Below, in pieces: positions 57,208-64,000 of a stretch of DNA of 64,000 nucleotides. The stretch is from JBEBGV01 sp040081265 (GTDB taxonomy: Bacteria; Acidobacteriota; Vicinamibacteria; Vicinamibacterales; UBA2999): the NCBI GenBank assembly GCA_040081265.1, contig JBEBGV010000013.1, positions 23,422-87,421 on the forward strand, read 5' to 3'. A program made the position numbers and the translations under genes. The notes under the pieces are model-generated. The model saw only the letters and a list, made by a program, of their open reading frames with translations, had not been told where the DNA came from and searched no databases. Each line of letters begins with the position of its first letter. Positions within the stretch are counted from its first letter, which is position 1.

Positions 57208-58466
57208 AACGCATCGCCGTGATCGGCAGCGGCATCGCCGGCATGGCAGCTGCACATCTGCTCAGCCGCCGGCACATGGTGTGGCTCTTTGAGAAGGACA
57301 CGCGGCTCGGGGGCCACACCCACACCATTCCGGTTGTTGATGCCTCCGGGACTCCTCTTGCCCTCGACACCGGCTTCCTGGTGCACAACGCCCGGACGTA
57401 TCCGAACCTTGTGCGTCTCTTCCGTGAGTTGAACGTCGAGACGTGCGCCTCTGACATGTCATTCGGCGTCCACTGCCCTCGCAGCGGATTCGAGTACAGC
57501 AGCCGCGGCCTGCGCGGCTTCTTCGCGCAGCCCCGCAATCGTGTCAGGCCAGGACACTTCCGCCTGCTGGCCGACATCCTGCGTTTCAATCGCGAAGCAA
57601 CCACGCAGATCGAGCGTCCGGACGCTGAGGGAACGACCATCGGCGACTTCCTCGAGTCCCGCGGCTTCGATGGCGAGTTCGTGGAGCGCTATCTCTATCC
57701 CATGACCTCGGCGATCTGGTCGGCCTCATTCGACGGGATTCGACAATTCCCGGTCCTCGCGCTCGTCCGCTTTCTCGCCAACCACGGCATGCTGAGCGTG
57801 GGACAGCCACCGGCCTGGAGAACGGTTCGCGGAGGAAGCGCCCGCTACATTGACCCGCTCGTGGCGCCGTTTCGCGACCGCATCCGTCTCGGCGCCGAGG
57901 TGACGAGCGTCGCGCGATGCGGTGAACAGGTGGTCGTCACCTGTGCGGGTCGTCCGCCCGTGCAGGTCGACGAGGTGGTGTTCGCCACGCACGGTGACCA
58001 GGTGCTGCCGGTGCTGAAGACGCCGACGGCTGCGGAACGGCAGGTGCTCAGCGCGTTCACCACCACGCGAAACGACACATGGCTCCACACCGACAGCAGT
58101 TGGCTCCCGGTGCGTGAGGCCGCCAGAGCCTCCTGGAACTATCGCCTCTCCACCCGGCCTTCAGCTCCCCCGTCAGTGACCTATCACCTCAATCGTCTCC
58201 AGCGCCTCGAGACCACGCAGGATTTCCTGGTCACGCTGAACCCGGACCGCGATATTGCGCCCGACACGGTGGTTCGGCGGATGTCCTATTCCCATCCTCT
58301 CTACACCCGTGCAGCGGTCGCTGCGCAGGCGCGCTGGAACGAGATCAGCGGGCGCAACCGGATTCACTACTGCGGAGCCTACTGGTACTACGGATTCCAT
58401 GAAGATGGCTTGCGCTCGGCCCTGCGGGTTGCTGACACGTTCGGGATCAAGTGGGGCCATGCCTGA
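57204..58466 (+). CDS. FAD-dependent amine-oxidase-like NAD(P)-binding protein
   Basis: A 420-residue flavoprotein of the phytoene-desaturase/amine-oxidase superfamily. The dinucleotide motif is RIAVIGSGIAGMAAAHLLS with FEKDTRLGGHTHT; conserved later segments are LDTGFLVHNARTYPN, TSAIWSASFDG and the C-terminal block HYCGAYWYYGFHEDG. Members of this subgroup are nearly always next to DUF1365 and CFA-type genes, as here, and are thought to act on modified fatty acids, possibly in dehydrogenation. GTG at 57204 overlaps the desaturase stop (GTGA). Confidence 0.87.
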   Translation: MKRIAVIGSGIAGMAAAHLLSRRHMVWLFEKDTRLGGHTHTIPVVDASGTPLALDTGFLVHNARTYPNLVRLFRELNVETCASDMSFGVHCPRSGFEYSSRGLRGFFAQPRNRVRPGHFRLLADILRFNREATTQIERPDAEGTTIGDFLESRGFDGEFVERYLYPMTSAIWSASFDGIRQFPVLALVRFLANHGMLSVGQPPAWRTVRGGSARYIDPLVAPFRDRIRLGAEVTSVARCGEQVVVTCAGRPPVQVDEVVFATHGDQVLPVLKTPTAAERQVLSAFTTTRNDTWLHTDSSWLPVREAARASWNYRLSTRPSAPPSVTYHLNRLQRLETTQDFLVTLNPDRDIAPDTVVRRMSYSHPLYTRAAVAAQARWNEISGRNRIHYCGAYWYYGFHEDGLRSALRVADTFGIKWGHA

Positions 58467-59256
58467 ACCCGGCCTCTATGTCGGCACGGTGCGGCACAGG
58501 CGATTCTCACCCGCGCGTCACGAGTTCACCTATCCGCTCTTCATGTCGCTGCTCGACATCGATCGCCTGCCGGACCTGATGAATGTCTCCCCTTTCACCT
58601 CGTACAACCGTTTCAACTGGGCGAGCTTCCATGACGAGGATCATCTTGGCAGCGAGCGGCGACCGGTTCGCGCCAAGCTCGAAGACGTGGCGCGGCGCGC
58701 AGGTGTGACCCTGCCCGGCGGCCAGATCCTTCTCCTGACGCACCTGCGATACCTCGGCTACATCTTCAACCCCGTCTCCTTCTACTACTGCTACGACACG
58801 CACGGACGCCTCGATACGGTACTGGCCGACGTCAGCAACACCTATGGCGGCCGACAGACATACTGGCTGACGAGGGGCACGGCCCACAGCGTGACAGGAG
58901 GCCTGTCGTTCCGGACACGGAAGACGCTCTATGTCTCGCCGTTCCTGCCAGTCGGGTTGGAGTGGACGTTCTTCTTCTCTCAGCTCGGCGACACCGCGCT
59001 CGTGCACATGACCGCGGTTGAAGACGGCAAGCGGGCCACCCTCGACGCAACCCTCATCCTCAGTCGGACACCATGGTCCGCGAGCAACCTGCACCGGGCG
59101 CTGGCGCGATTTCCCGCGATGACCGTCTCGGTCATCGCGTCCATCCACTGGGAGGCCCTGCGCCTCTACTGGAAGGGCGTGCCTGTCGTCCCTCGTCCGA
59201 CGACAACCGGCATGGTCACCCGTCCAGACGAGAACGCGGAGGCGCGCAGCCTATGA
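58459..59256 (+). CDS. DUF1365 family protein
   Basis: A 265-residue protein with the DUF1365 signature: VRHRRFSPARHEFTYPLFMSLLDIDRLP, FNPVSFYYCYD, VSNTYGGRQTYWL and MTVSVIASIHWEALRLYWKG. Function unknown; it accompanies CFA synthase and the amine-oxidase-like protein in lipid clusters that respond to light or singlet oxygen in other bacteria. The ATG overlaps the previous gene by 8 nt, and its stop overlaps the next start by 4 nt. Confidence 0.9.
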   Translation: MPEPGLYVGTVRHRRFSPARHEFTYPLFMSLLDIDRLPDLMNVSPFTSYNRFNWASFHDEDHLGSERRPVRAKLEDVARRAGVTLPGGQILLLTHLRYLGYIFNPVSFYYCYDTHGRLDTVLADVSNTYGGRQTYWLTRGTAHSVTGGLSFRTRKTLYVSPFLPVGLEWTFFFSQLGDTALVHMTAVEDGKRATLDATLILSRTPWSASNLHRALARFPAMTVSVIASIHWEALRLYWKGVPVVPRPTTTGMVTRPDENAEARSL

Positions 59257-60524
59257 GCACCCTGATTGACACGTCCGCCCGCCGCCTCTTCCTCGGCGCA
59301 CTCGAAGCAATGAAGTCTGGCTCGCTTCGTCTCGAGCACGCTGGACAGGTTCAGGTCTTCGGCGACGGAGCACCCGCGGCGACCCTGGTCGTTCATCGCG
59401 ACCGGCTGTTCAGGCGCGCCATTGCCAGCGGGAGCATCGGGATCGGCGAAGCGTATATGGACGGGGACTGGTCGACACCCGACCTGGTCGGTCTTGTCAC
59501 GGTCATGCTGAGAAATGCTGACGTCCTGGATGCGGCATCGGGCCCTTTCGCCTGGCTGGCGAACGCCGCAGGCAATATCGCCCGCATGACTCGACGCAAC
59601 AGTCGGGCCGGCAGCCGGCGAAACATCCATCGACACTACGACCTCGGCAACGACCTGTTCAGCCTGTTTCTAGACCGGAACCTGCTGTACTCGTGCGCCT
59701 ACTACGAGAGGCCAGACGACTCACTTGAACTGGCACAGGTGCAGAAGCTGGACCGCATCTGCCTCAAGCTGGGTCTGAAGCCTGGTGACCGGGTTGCCGA
59801 GATCGGCAGCGGCTGGGGTGGGTTCGCGGTGTGGGCAGCGACCCGCTACGGCTGCCACGTGACCACCACGACGATCAGTCGTCAGCAATACGAGCACGCG
59901 AAGGGATGGGTGGCATCACTCGGATCGGCCGCGGACCGCATTGACGTGAGGCTCGAGGATTACCGCGACTTCACGGGCCAATACGACAAGCTGGTGAGCA
60001 TCGAGATGTTCGAGGCGGTCGGGCTCGCGCACTACGACGAATTCTTCAAGACCTGCGATCGCGTGCTCAAACCTGGCGGGCAGATGCTGCTTCAGACCAT
60101 CACGACCGATGACTGGAGGTTCGACGCCTATCGTGCGGCCCCTGACTGGATCGAACGGTACATCTTTCCAGGCTCCGAACTCGCGTCGGTGCAGGCAATC
60201 CTGACGTCGGTGAAGAACCACACGCGCCTTGGGCTCTCCCACGCTGAGAACATCGGCGTGCACTATGCGCTCACGCTGCGCGCGTGGCGTGCTCGCTTCC
60301 TGTCCAGGCTGGACGAGGTGCGTGCCCTCGGCTACGACGACCGGTTCATCCGCATGTGGGATCTGTACCTCGCCTACTGCGAAGCCGCATTTGCGGAGCG
60401 ACACATCGGAAACGTGCAGTTGGTGATGACCAAGACAGGAGTCCGTGGCGGGCTTTTCGATGACCCCGCCACGACTCCAGACCGGCTGCACGAGCCAGCT
60501 CGTCTCGCCGCAACCGTTCACTAG
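59253..60524 (+). CDS. Cyclopropane-fatty-acid-synthase-like methyltransferase 2
   Basis: A 423-residue CFA synthase family protein with the full N-terminal domain. SAM motif VAEIGSGWGGFAVWAA, the CFA Cys in YSCAYYE (Cys148), the Glu in SIEMFEAVG (Glu254), and FPGSELASV. The bicarbonate-binding His of E. coli CFA (LLHTI) is Gln281 here (MLLQTI), a replacement common in the DUF1365-linked subgroup. It probably methylates the double bond of phospholipid acyl chains, giving cyclopropane or another branched product. It ends the plus operon and overlaps the convergent hydrolase by 4 nt. Confidence 0.88.
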   Translation: MSTLIDTSARRLFLGALEAMKSGSLRLEHAGQVQVFGDGAPAATLVVHRDRLFRRAIASGSIGIGEAYMDGDWSTPDLVGLVTVMLRNADVLDAASGPFAWLANAAGNIARMTRRNSRAGSRRNIHRHYDLGNDLFSLFLDRNLLYSCAYYERPDDSLELAQVQKLDRICLKLGLKPGDRVAEIGSGWGGFAVWAATRYGCHVTTTTISRQQYEHAKGWVASLGSAADRIDVRLEDYRDFTGQYDKLVSIEMFEAVGLAHYDEFFKTCDRVLKPGGQMLLQTITTDDWRFDAYRAAPDWIERYIFPGSELASVQAILTSVKNHTRLGLSHAENIGVHYALTLRAWRARFLSRLDEVRALGYDDRFIRMWDLYLAYCEAAFAERHIGNVQLVMTKTGVRGGLFDDPATTPDRLHEPARLAATVH

Positions 60525-62092
60525 AACCCGATGTTGGTGACCGGGCAGCCTGGCACCGTGAAGCTTGCAGCCACGGCCTTGTCACAGAACGCTTTCACGT
60601 TGGCCGCCTGCCGGCGGAGGTGCCCGAGCGCATCCTGATACGTGTTGATCTTGCCGTGGACGGCGAGGTCGCGCTCGACGTCCAGCTTCCAGAGGCTCAC
60701 GGTTTCGGGATAGCTGTTGCCCCAGAACACGAGGTCCCAGTTCTCGTCCACGAGGTCGCCCTGAGAAACGGTTTTCGTGCTCGGTGCATACGCCAGCACC
60801 GCATTGGCCATGTGACTGTTGTTGGCCACGCGGTAGACCTGCACCTCCATCGACGCATCCTTCAGCACGAGCTTGTCGTCGACGGGAACGATCTTAACTG
60901 GCCTGGGACTTCGTCCAAGCGCGTCAGGAAACGTCTTTGCCGGACGCGCGGCCATATCTCTGAAGATCTCGACGTTCCCGCGCTGGGTGATGATCGTCAA
61001 GCCCTCAGCCACCGCCGCTCGCACACCGCCGCTATGGTCGAAGTGGTGATGCGACACGATCACCTCGGTCACGGGCTTCCCCGGCACGAGTGTCCGCGCC
61101 TTGGCGATGATCGCTCGCGCATTCGCTTCACTCGCATACACCTCGAACAGCGTAATGTGATCGCTGAACTCGAATGCGGTCGAGTTGCCGGCACCGGTCA
61201 GATACCAAATGCCCTTACCCACCGGCTGCACGCCGATCTCAGGAACCGCCGCGGGTGGTGCCGGGGCGCGAACTTCAGCGGGAGCAGCGATGTCATCGAA
61301 CGGCTCGTCCACCCGCACGCGATCGACAAAGAAACGCCACACCATCGTGTCGCGCCAGTCGATGACGCTCGTGTAGCCAAAAGGCACCTGAATGCCCTTC
61401 TCCGCCTGATACGCCGAGTAGGCTGTGCGCACGGTGACCTCGCCCAGGTTCGTGTCTGGCTGCACCCAGCTCACCCACGCGGGCAGCTTCGTCGTCGTGT
61501 TGAAGGCCACCTCCAGCACATCCCCTTTCGCCGTCGTCACCGTGACCACCTGGGTGCCAGTCGCCCGATCGGTACGCAGGTTGGACAGCTTCGCCGCAGG
61601 GTCGAGGGCGGCGCGCACGAGCGAGACGGGGTTGTTGAGCATCTCGAGACGACGGCCGCGGACAGCCCCCTCGCCGAGGCGCTGAGGACGCCCGTTGGCG
61701 CCGATGTTGAACGCGATGTCACCATCGAGACGCTGGTCAACGCGGATGCCCCGCATGTTGCGCTCGTAGGCAAACACGAAGTCGTGGGTCTGCGTCTGCG
61801 TCAACCGCATGCGACCGTTTGCCAGGTCGATGTTGCGCACGGCGCCGCCGATATTCACCAGTTTCTGCGGCGCAGACGGGTTCGCGTCGATGTTGCCGCC
61901 CCCGTTCTGGTTACCGATCTGCCCGTAGCCGGCGATGGTGATCGACCGGACGGCCTGGATTCGGGCCTTGCCGCCAAGAGCCTCGGCCGCGGCCTCGACG
62001 ACTCGGGCCGGTGAATCGGCCTGCGCCTGGACCAGCGCCAGCGCGCCCGCCACTGCCGACACCACGAGGACTGCAACAACTTTCAATCGCAT
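60521..62092 (-). CDS. Exported metallo-beta-lactamase-fold hydrolase
   Basis: A 523-residue protein with a signal peptide (about 1-25, ending VQAQA). Residues about 25-270 are a beta-rich domain (VRSITIAGYGQIG, VTTAKGDVLEVAFNTTTKLPAWV) with no clear family. The C-terminal MBL domain has the zinc motif VIVSHHHFDHSGGVRAAV, but later ligands are less certain (NNSHMANAVLAY, SQGDLVDENW). Substrate unknown; a lactone, ester or sulphate is possible. ATG at 62090-62092 follows GAGGTGA. Confidence 0.82.
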   Translation of the reverse strand: MRLKVVAVLVVSAVAGALALVQAQADSPARVVEAAAEALGGKARIQAVRSITIAGYGQIGNQNGGGNIDANPSAPQKLVNIGGAVRNIDLANGRMRLTQTQTHDFVFAYERNMRGIRVDQRLDGDIAFNIGANGRPQRLGEGAVRGRRLEMLNNPVSLVRAALDPAAKLSNLRTDRATGTQVVTVTTAKGDVLEVAFNTTTKLPAWVSWVQPDTNLGEVTVRTAYSAYQAEKGIQVPFGYTSVIDWRDTMVWRFFVDRVRVDEPFDDIAAPAEVRAPAPPAAVPEIGVQPVGKGIWYLTGAGNSTAFEFSDHITLFEVYASEANARAIIAKARTLVPGKPVTEVIVSHHHFDHSGGVRAAVAEGLTIITQRGNVEIFRDMAARPAKTFPDALGRSPRPVKIVPVDDKLVLKDASMEVQVYRVANNSHMANAVLAYAPSTKTVSQGDLVDENWDLVFWGNSYPETVSLWKLDVERDLAVHGKINTYQDALGHLRRQAANVKAFCDKAVAASFTVPGCPVTNIGF

Positions 62093-62194
62093 GACGTCAC
62101 CTCCGACCCCCTGCGGGCCAGAGCGGATTCTAGTGGATTCTCTGGAAGAGAGCGCACGAGGGTCGACTAGAATGCCGCCTCAGGGGGGCATGCG

Positions 62195-62656
62195 ATGACA
62201 CTGTGGCGCGTCGGGATCCTGACGGTGGCGACAGCACTGACCTGCACGGGGGAAATCGGCCAGGCTCAGCAACCGGCTCCGGTGGTCCCCATGGTGACCG
62301 CCGACAACAGGCGGATGCAACCGGAAGCCGGCCTGACCTTCACCGGCACAACGCTCAACGTGGTCGGAGACCCGGAGAAGCCGGGGCTCTATGTCATTCG
62401 GCGCCGCTTCAAGCCGGGCGAGATGAGCCGGCCACATATGCACAGTTCCGATCGCCTCGTGACGGTGATCAAGGGCACCTGGTGGACCAACGAGGGCGAC
62501 GTCTTTTCTCCGACAACCACCGTGCCGATCAAGGCGGGGGGCTTCATGCTCCATCCTGCGGGTTTGCACCACTACGACGGCGCCAGGGACGAAGAAGTGA
62601 TCGTGCAGATCATCGGCATGGGCCCCGTGGTGACGACCGATACGGAGAAGAAGTAA
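62195..62656 (+). CDS. Exported cupin-domain protein
   Basis: A 153-residue protein with a signal (about 1-26, ending GQAQ) and a single cupin barrel: GLYVIRRRFKPGEMSRPHMHSSDRLVTVIKGTWW (metal-binding HMH), then PAGLHHYDGA. Role unknown; a small enzyme or sensor of the periplasm. ATG 62195 with GGGGGG upstream. The amidohydrolase starts 4 nt after its stop, so they are probably one operon. Confidence 0.8.
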   Translation: MTLWRVGILTVATALTCTGEIGQAQQPAPVVPMVTADNRRMQPEAGLTFTGTTLNVVGDPEKPGLYVIRRRFKPGEMSRPHMHSSDRLVTVIKGTWWTNEGDVFSPTTTVPIKAGGFMLHPAGLHHYDGARDEEVIVQIIGMGPVVTTDTEKK

Positions 62657-62660
62657 CCGC

Positions 62661-63710
62661 GTGCAGACGACCAACCGCCGCGCTTTCCTGACGAGCATTG
62701 TCGGCGCGCTCGGAGTCGCCGCCTTCTCCCCCGGAGACGTCGACGCTGTGACACAGGCAACCGCTGGCACCAGGCTTCAACGCATCGATATCCACCATCA
62801 CTTCGCCCCGCCGGCGTGGGTGACCGAGGTGAGGGGACGTCCGCTGCTCCAGGCCGCCAACACGGCGTGGACGCCTGACAAATCCATCGAGGATCTCGAT
62901 CAGGCGGGCAGCGCGGCGGCGGTCATCTCGATTACCAATCCTGGCCTGTGGTTCGGGAACACCGAAACGACGACGCGTCTCGCCAGGGCCTGCAACGAGT
63001 ACGGCGCCTCGCTGGTCCAGAAGTATCCGACGCGATTCGGCATGTTCGCGGCGATGCCGCTACCCGACATCGATGCGACGCTGAAGGAGATCGCGTACGC
63101 CTATGACGTGCTCAAGGTGGATGGCATCGGGCTGTTCACGAGCTACGGAGACACGTGGCTCGGGAATGCCGCCTTCAGGCCTGTGATGGAGGAATTGAAC
63201 CGCCGCAAGGCGGTCGTTCATGTACACCCTACCGCGGCGAACTGCTGTCGGAATCTTGACTACGGGGTGGCACCGGGCAGCGTCGAGTACGGAACAGACA
63301 CCACGCGGGCCATTGTCGGTGTCACCTTCAGCGGCGACACGACGCGGTACCCGGACATCAAATTCATCTGGTCCCACGCGGGAGGATCGGCGCCGTTTCT
63401 GGCCGGCCGCATCGATGGCGCCTCCGCCAATGCGAAAGCTGAGATGCCCGCGGGGTTCCTGGCCGAAGCGCGGAAGTTCTTCTACGACACGGCGGGCGCG
63501 ACCAACAGAGGCGCGATTGCCTCACTGCTCGAGCTCGTCTCGTCGTCGCAGATCCTGTTCGGAACAGACTTTCCGCCCGGCGGCACCAACCTCGCACTGG
63601 CAAAGGCGTTGTCGGAGCTGGGCTTTTTCACGGCCGCAGACCTGCGCGCTATCGAACGCGAGAACGCGGTCCGGCTGCTGCCACGGCTCGGAGGAACATC
63701 GCGCGGATAG
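62661..63710 (+). CDS. Amidohydrolase-family (ACMSD-like) metal-dependent hydrolase, Tat signal
   Basis: A 349-residue amidohydrolase_2 protein. The N-terminus QTTNRRAFLTSIVGALGVAAF has the twin-arginine RRxFL pattern. Metal-binding HxH is in RIDIHHHFAPPAW, with VHVHPTAANCC, KFIWSHAGGSAPF and ILFGTDFPPGGTN giving the later His and Asp. ACMSD-like enzymes decarboxylate or hydrate aromatic acids, but the substrate here cannot be named. GTG start. The last gene before the island boundary at 63759. Confidence 0.85.
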   Translation: MQTTNRRAFLTSIVGALGVAAFSPGDVDAVTQATAGTRLQRIDIHHHFAPPAWVTEVRGRPLLQAANTAWTPDKSIEDLDQAGSAAAVISITNPGLWFGNTETTTRLARACNEYGASLVQKYPTRFGMFAAMPLPDIDATLKEIAYAYDVLKVDGIGLFTSYGDTWLGNAAFRPVMEELNRRKAVVHVHPTAANCCRNLDYGVAPGSVEYGTDTTRAIVGVTFSGDTTRYPDIKFIWSHAGGSAPFLAGRIDGASANAKAEMPAGFLAEARKFFYDTAGATNRGAIASLLELVSSSQILFGTDFPPGGTNLALAKALSELGFFTAADLRAIERENAVRLLPRLGGTSRG

Positions 63711-63758
63711 CGATGCCCTGGGCAGTACGCCTGACTGTGAACCTCTAAAGCTTGGGAA

Positions 63759-63786
63759 TGGCGGGGTCGACGGGACTCGAACCCGC
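63759..63786 (-). other. Isolated tRNA 3' end (probable attachment site)
   Basis: Read on the minus strand this is the T-arm (CGGGTTCGAGTCCCG), the 3' side of the acceptor stem (CGACCCC), discriminator G and CCA. The 5' part of a tRNA (D-arm, anticodon arm, GGGGTCG acceptor strand) is missing, since the minus-strand sequence before it does not fold into one. This is the usual footprint left at the far end of an element that integrated into a tRNA gene. Confidence 0.7.
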
Positions 63787-64000
63787 TCATAGTTTCTTCG
63801 CAACTTATTGATGGCGTGCAGGTTGTGGTCGCAACTACTGCACTGGAAAGACTTTGCCGGTTCTTTGCGCTCCTCAACAGTCCTCGCTAGTTCTTGGCAA
63901 TCCTCCTGGGCCGTGGAGAAATATTGGAGAAGCTTCCAGCCTCTCTTTTAGCGGTTTGGAAATCCCTTAGGACGGTCGTCGCAACCAACTGGCTAGGTAG
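63787..64000. other. Right end: lower-GC sequence after the tRNA fragment
   Basis: About 214 bp with visibly lower GC than the rest. TCGCAAC recurs at 63798, 63829 and 63979, spaced as possible integrase arm sites. No complete coding region is seen; a minus-strand open frame entering from the right edge stops near 63888 after about 37 codons and has no recognisable feature. Confidence 0.5.

Noticed and set aside
63700..63850. Complete tRNA gene at the right end
   Set aside because: Only the T-arm and 3' acceptor strand are present. The next 100 nt on the minus strand do not give a D-arm, anticodon arm or matching GGGGTCG.

Overview
The window is a GC-rich bacterial chromosome segment, most likely from the phylum Acidobacteriota, class Vicinamibacteria (Luteitalea/Vicinamibacter type). 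That placement is inferred from content: three Oar-like TonB-dependent receptors with an N-terminal carboxypeptidase-regulatory domain, a DUF4159 protein, futalosine-type menaquinone genes, a complete isc operon, a membrane-bound spermidine-synthase/TPR fusion, and many dispersed GC-rich hairpins. There is no rRNA and no complete tRNA. Genes are tightly packed with many 4-nt ATGA/GTGA overlaps and frequent GTG starts.

Layout. 1-5.7 kb: end of moaB, moeA and a thioredoxin-like ferredoxin (molybdenum cofactor), an O-antigen-ligase-like protein with a lytic transglycosylase (envelope), and an HtrA protease. 5.8-8.4 kb: a 5'-truncated MprF-like fragment, a DUF4159 protein and a lipoprotein. 8.4-13 kb: a three-gene 2-oxoacid:ferredoxin oxidoreductase module with a GltD-like flavoprotein. 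13-15.8 kb: an ABC-2 exporter and superoxide dismutase. 15.8-22.4 kb: nadA, then mqnE, a BtuFCD-like importer, mqnD and mqnB. 22.4-28.6 kb: iscR-iscS-iscU-iscA-hscB-hscA-fdx-iscX on the minus strand, running on into mqnB-mqnD. 28.7-31.5 kb: cysM-mec-cysO-moeZ, a protein-thiocarboxylate cysteine pathway. 31.5-42.9 kb: M16 peptidase, AlkA-type glycosylase, UspA, MntH with divergent MntR, Gph, QueD, QueC and the spermidine-synthase fusion. 42.9-52.7 kb: three tandem Oar-like receptors. 53.1-60.5 kb: two divergent operons for lipid modification that include a CarH-type B12 photoreceptor-repressor. 60.5-63.7 kb: metallo-beta-lactamase-fold hydrolase, cupin and amidohydrolase. 63.76 kb onward: an isolated tRNA 3' end followed by lower-GC sequence without recognisable genes, read as the edge of an integrated element lying to the right.

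How the parts fit. IscS/IscU/IscA with HscA/HscB and ferredoxin build the Fe-S clusters used by NadA, MqnE and the 2-oxoacid oxidoreductase; cysM-cysO supplies cysteine to IscS. The importer at 18-21 kb may supply the cobalamin that CarH needs. The most interesting system is the divergent lipid cluster: two cyclopropane-synthase-like methyltransferases (each lacking a different canonical bicarbonate-site residue), a desaturase, a flavin amine-oxidase-like protein, DUF1365, DUF1295 and DUF2177 proteins, and CarH. The 65-bp gap between the operons holds three imperfect tandem 11-bp repeats, the arrangement known for CarH operators. This suggests light-controlled, B12-dependent membrane lipid remodelling.
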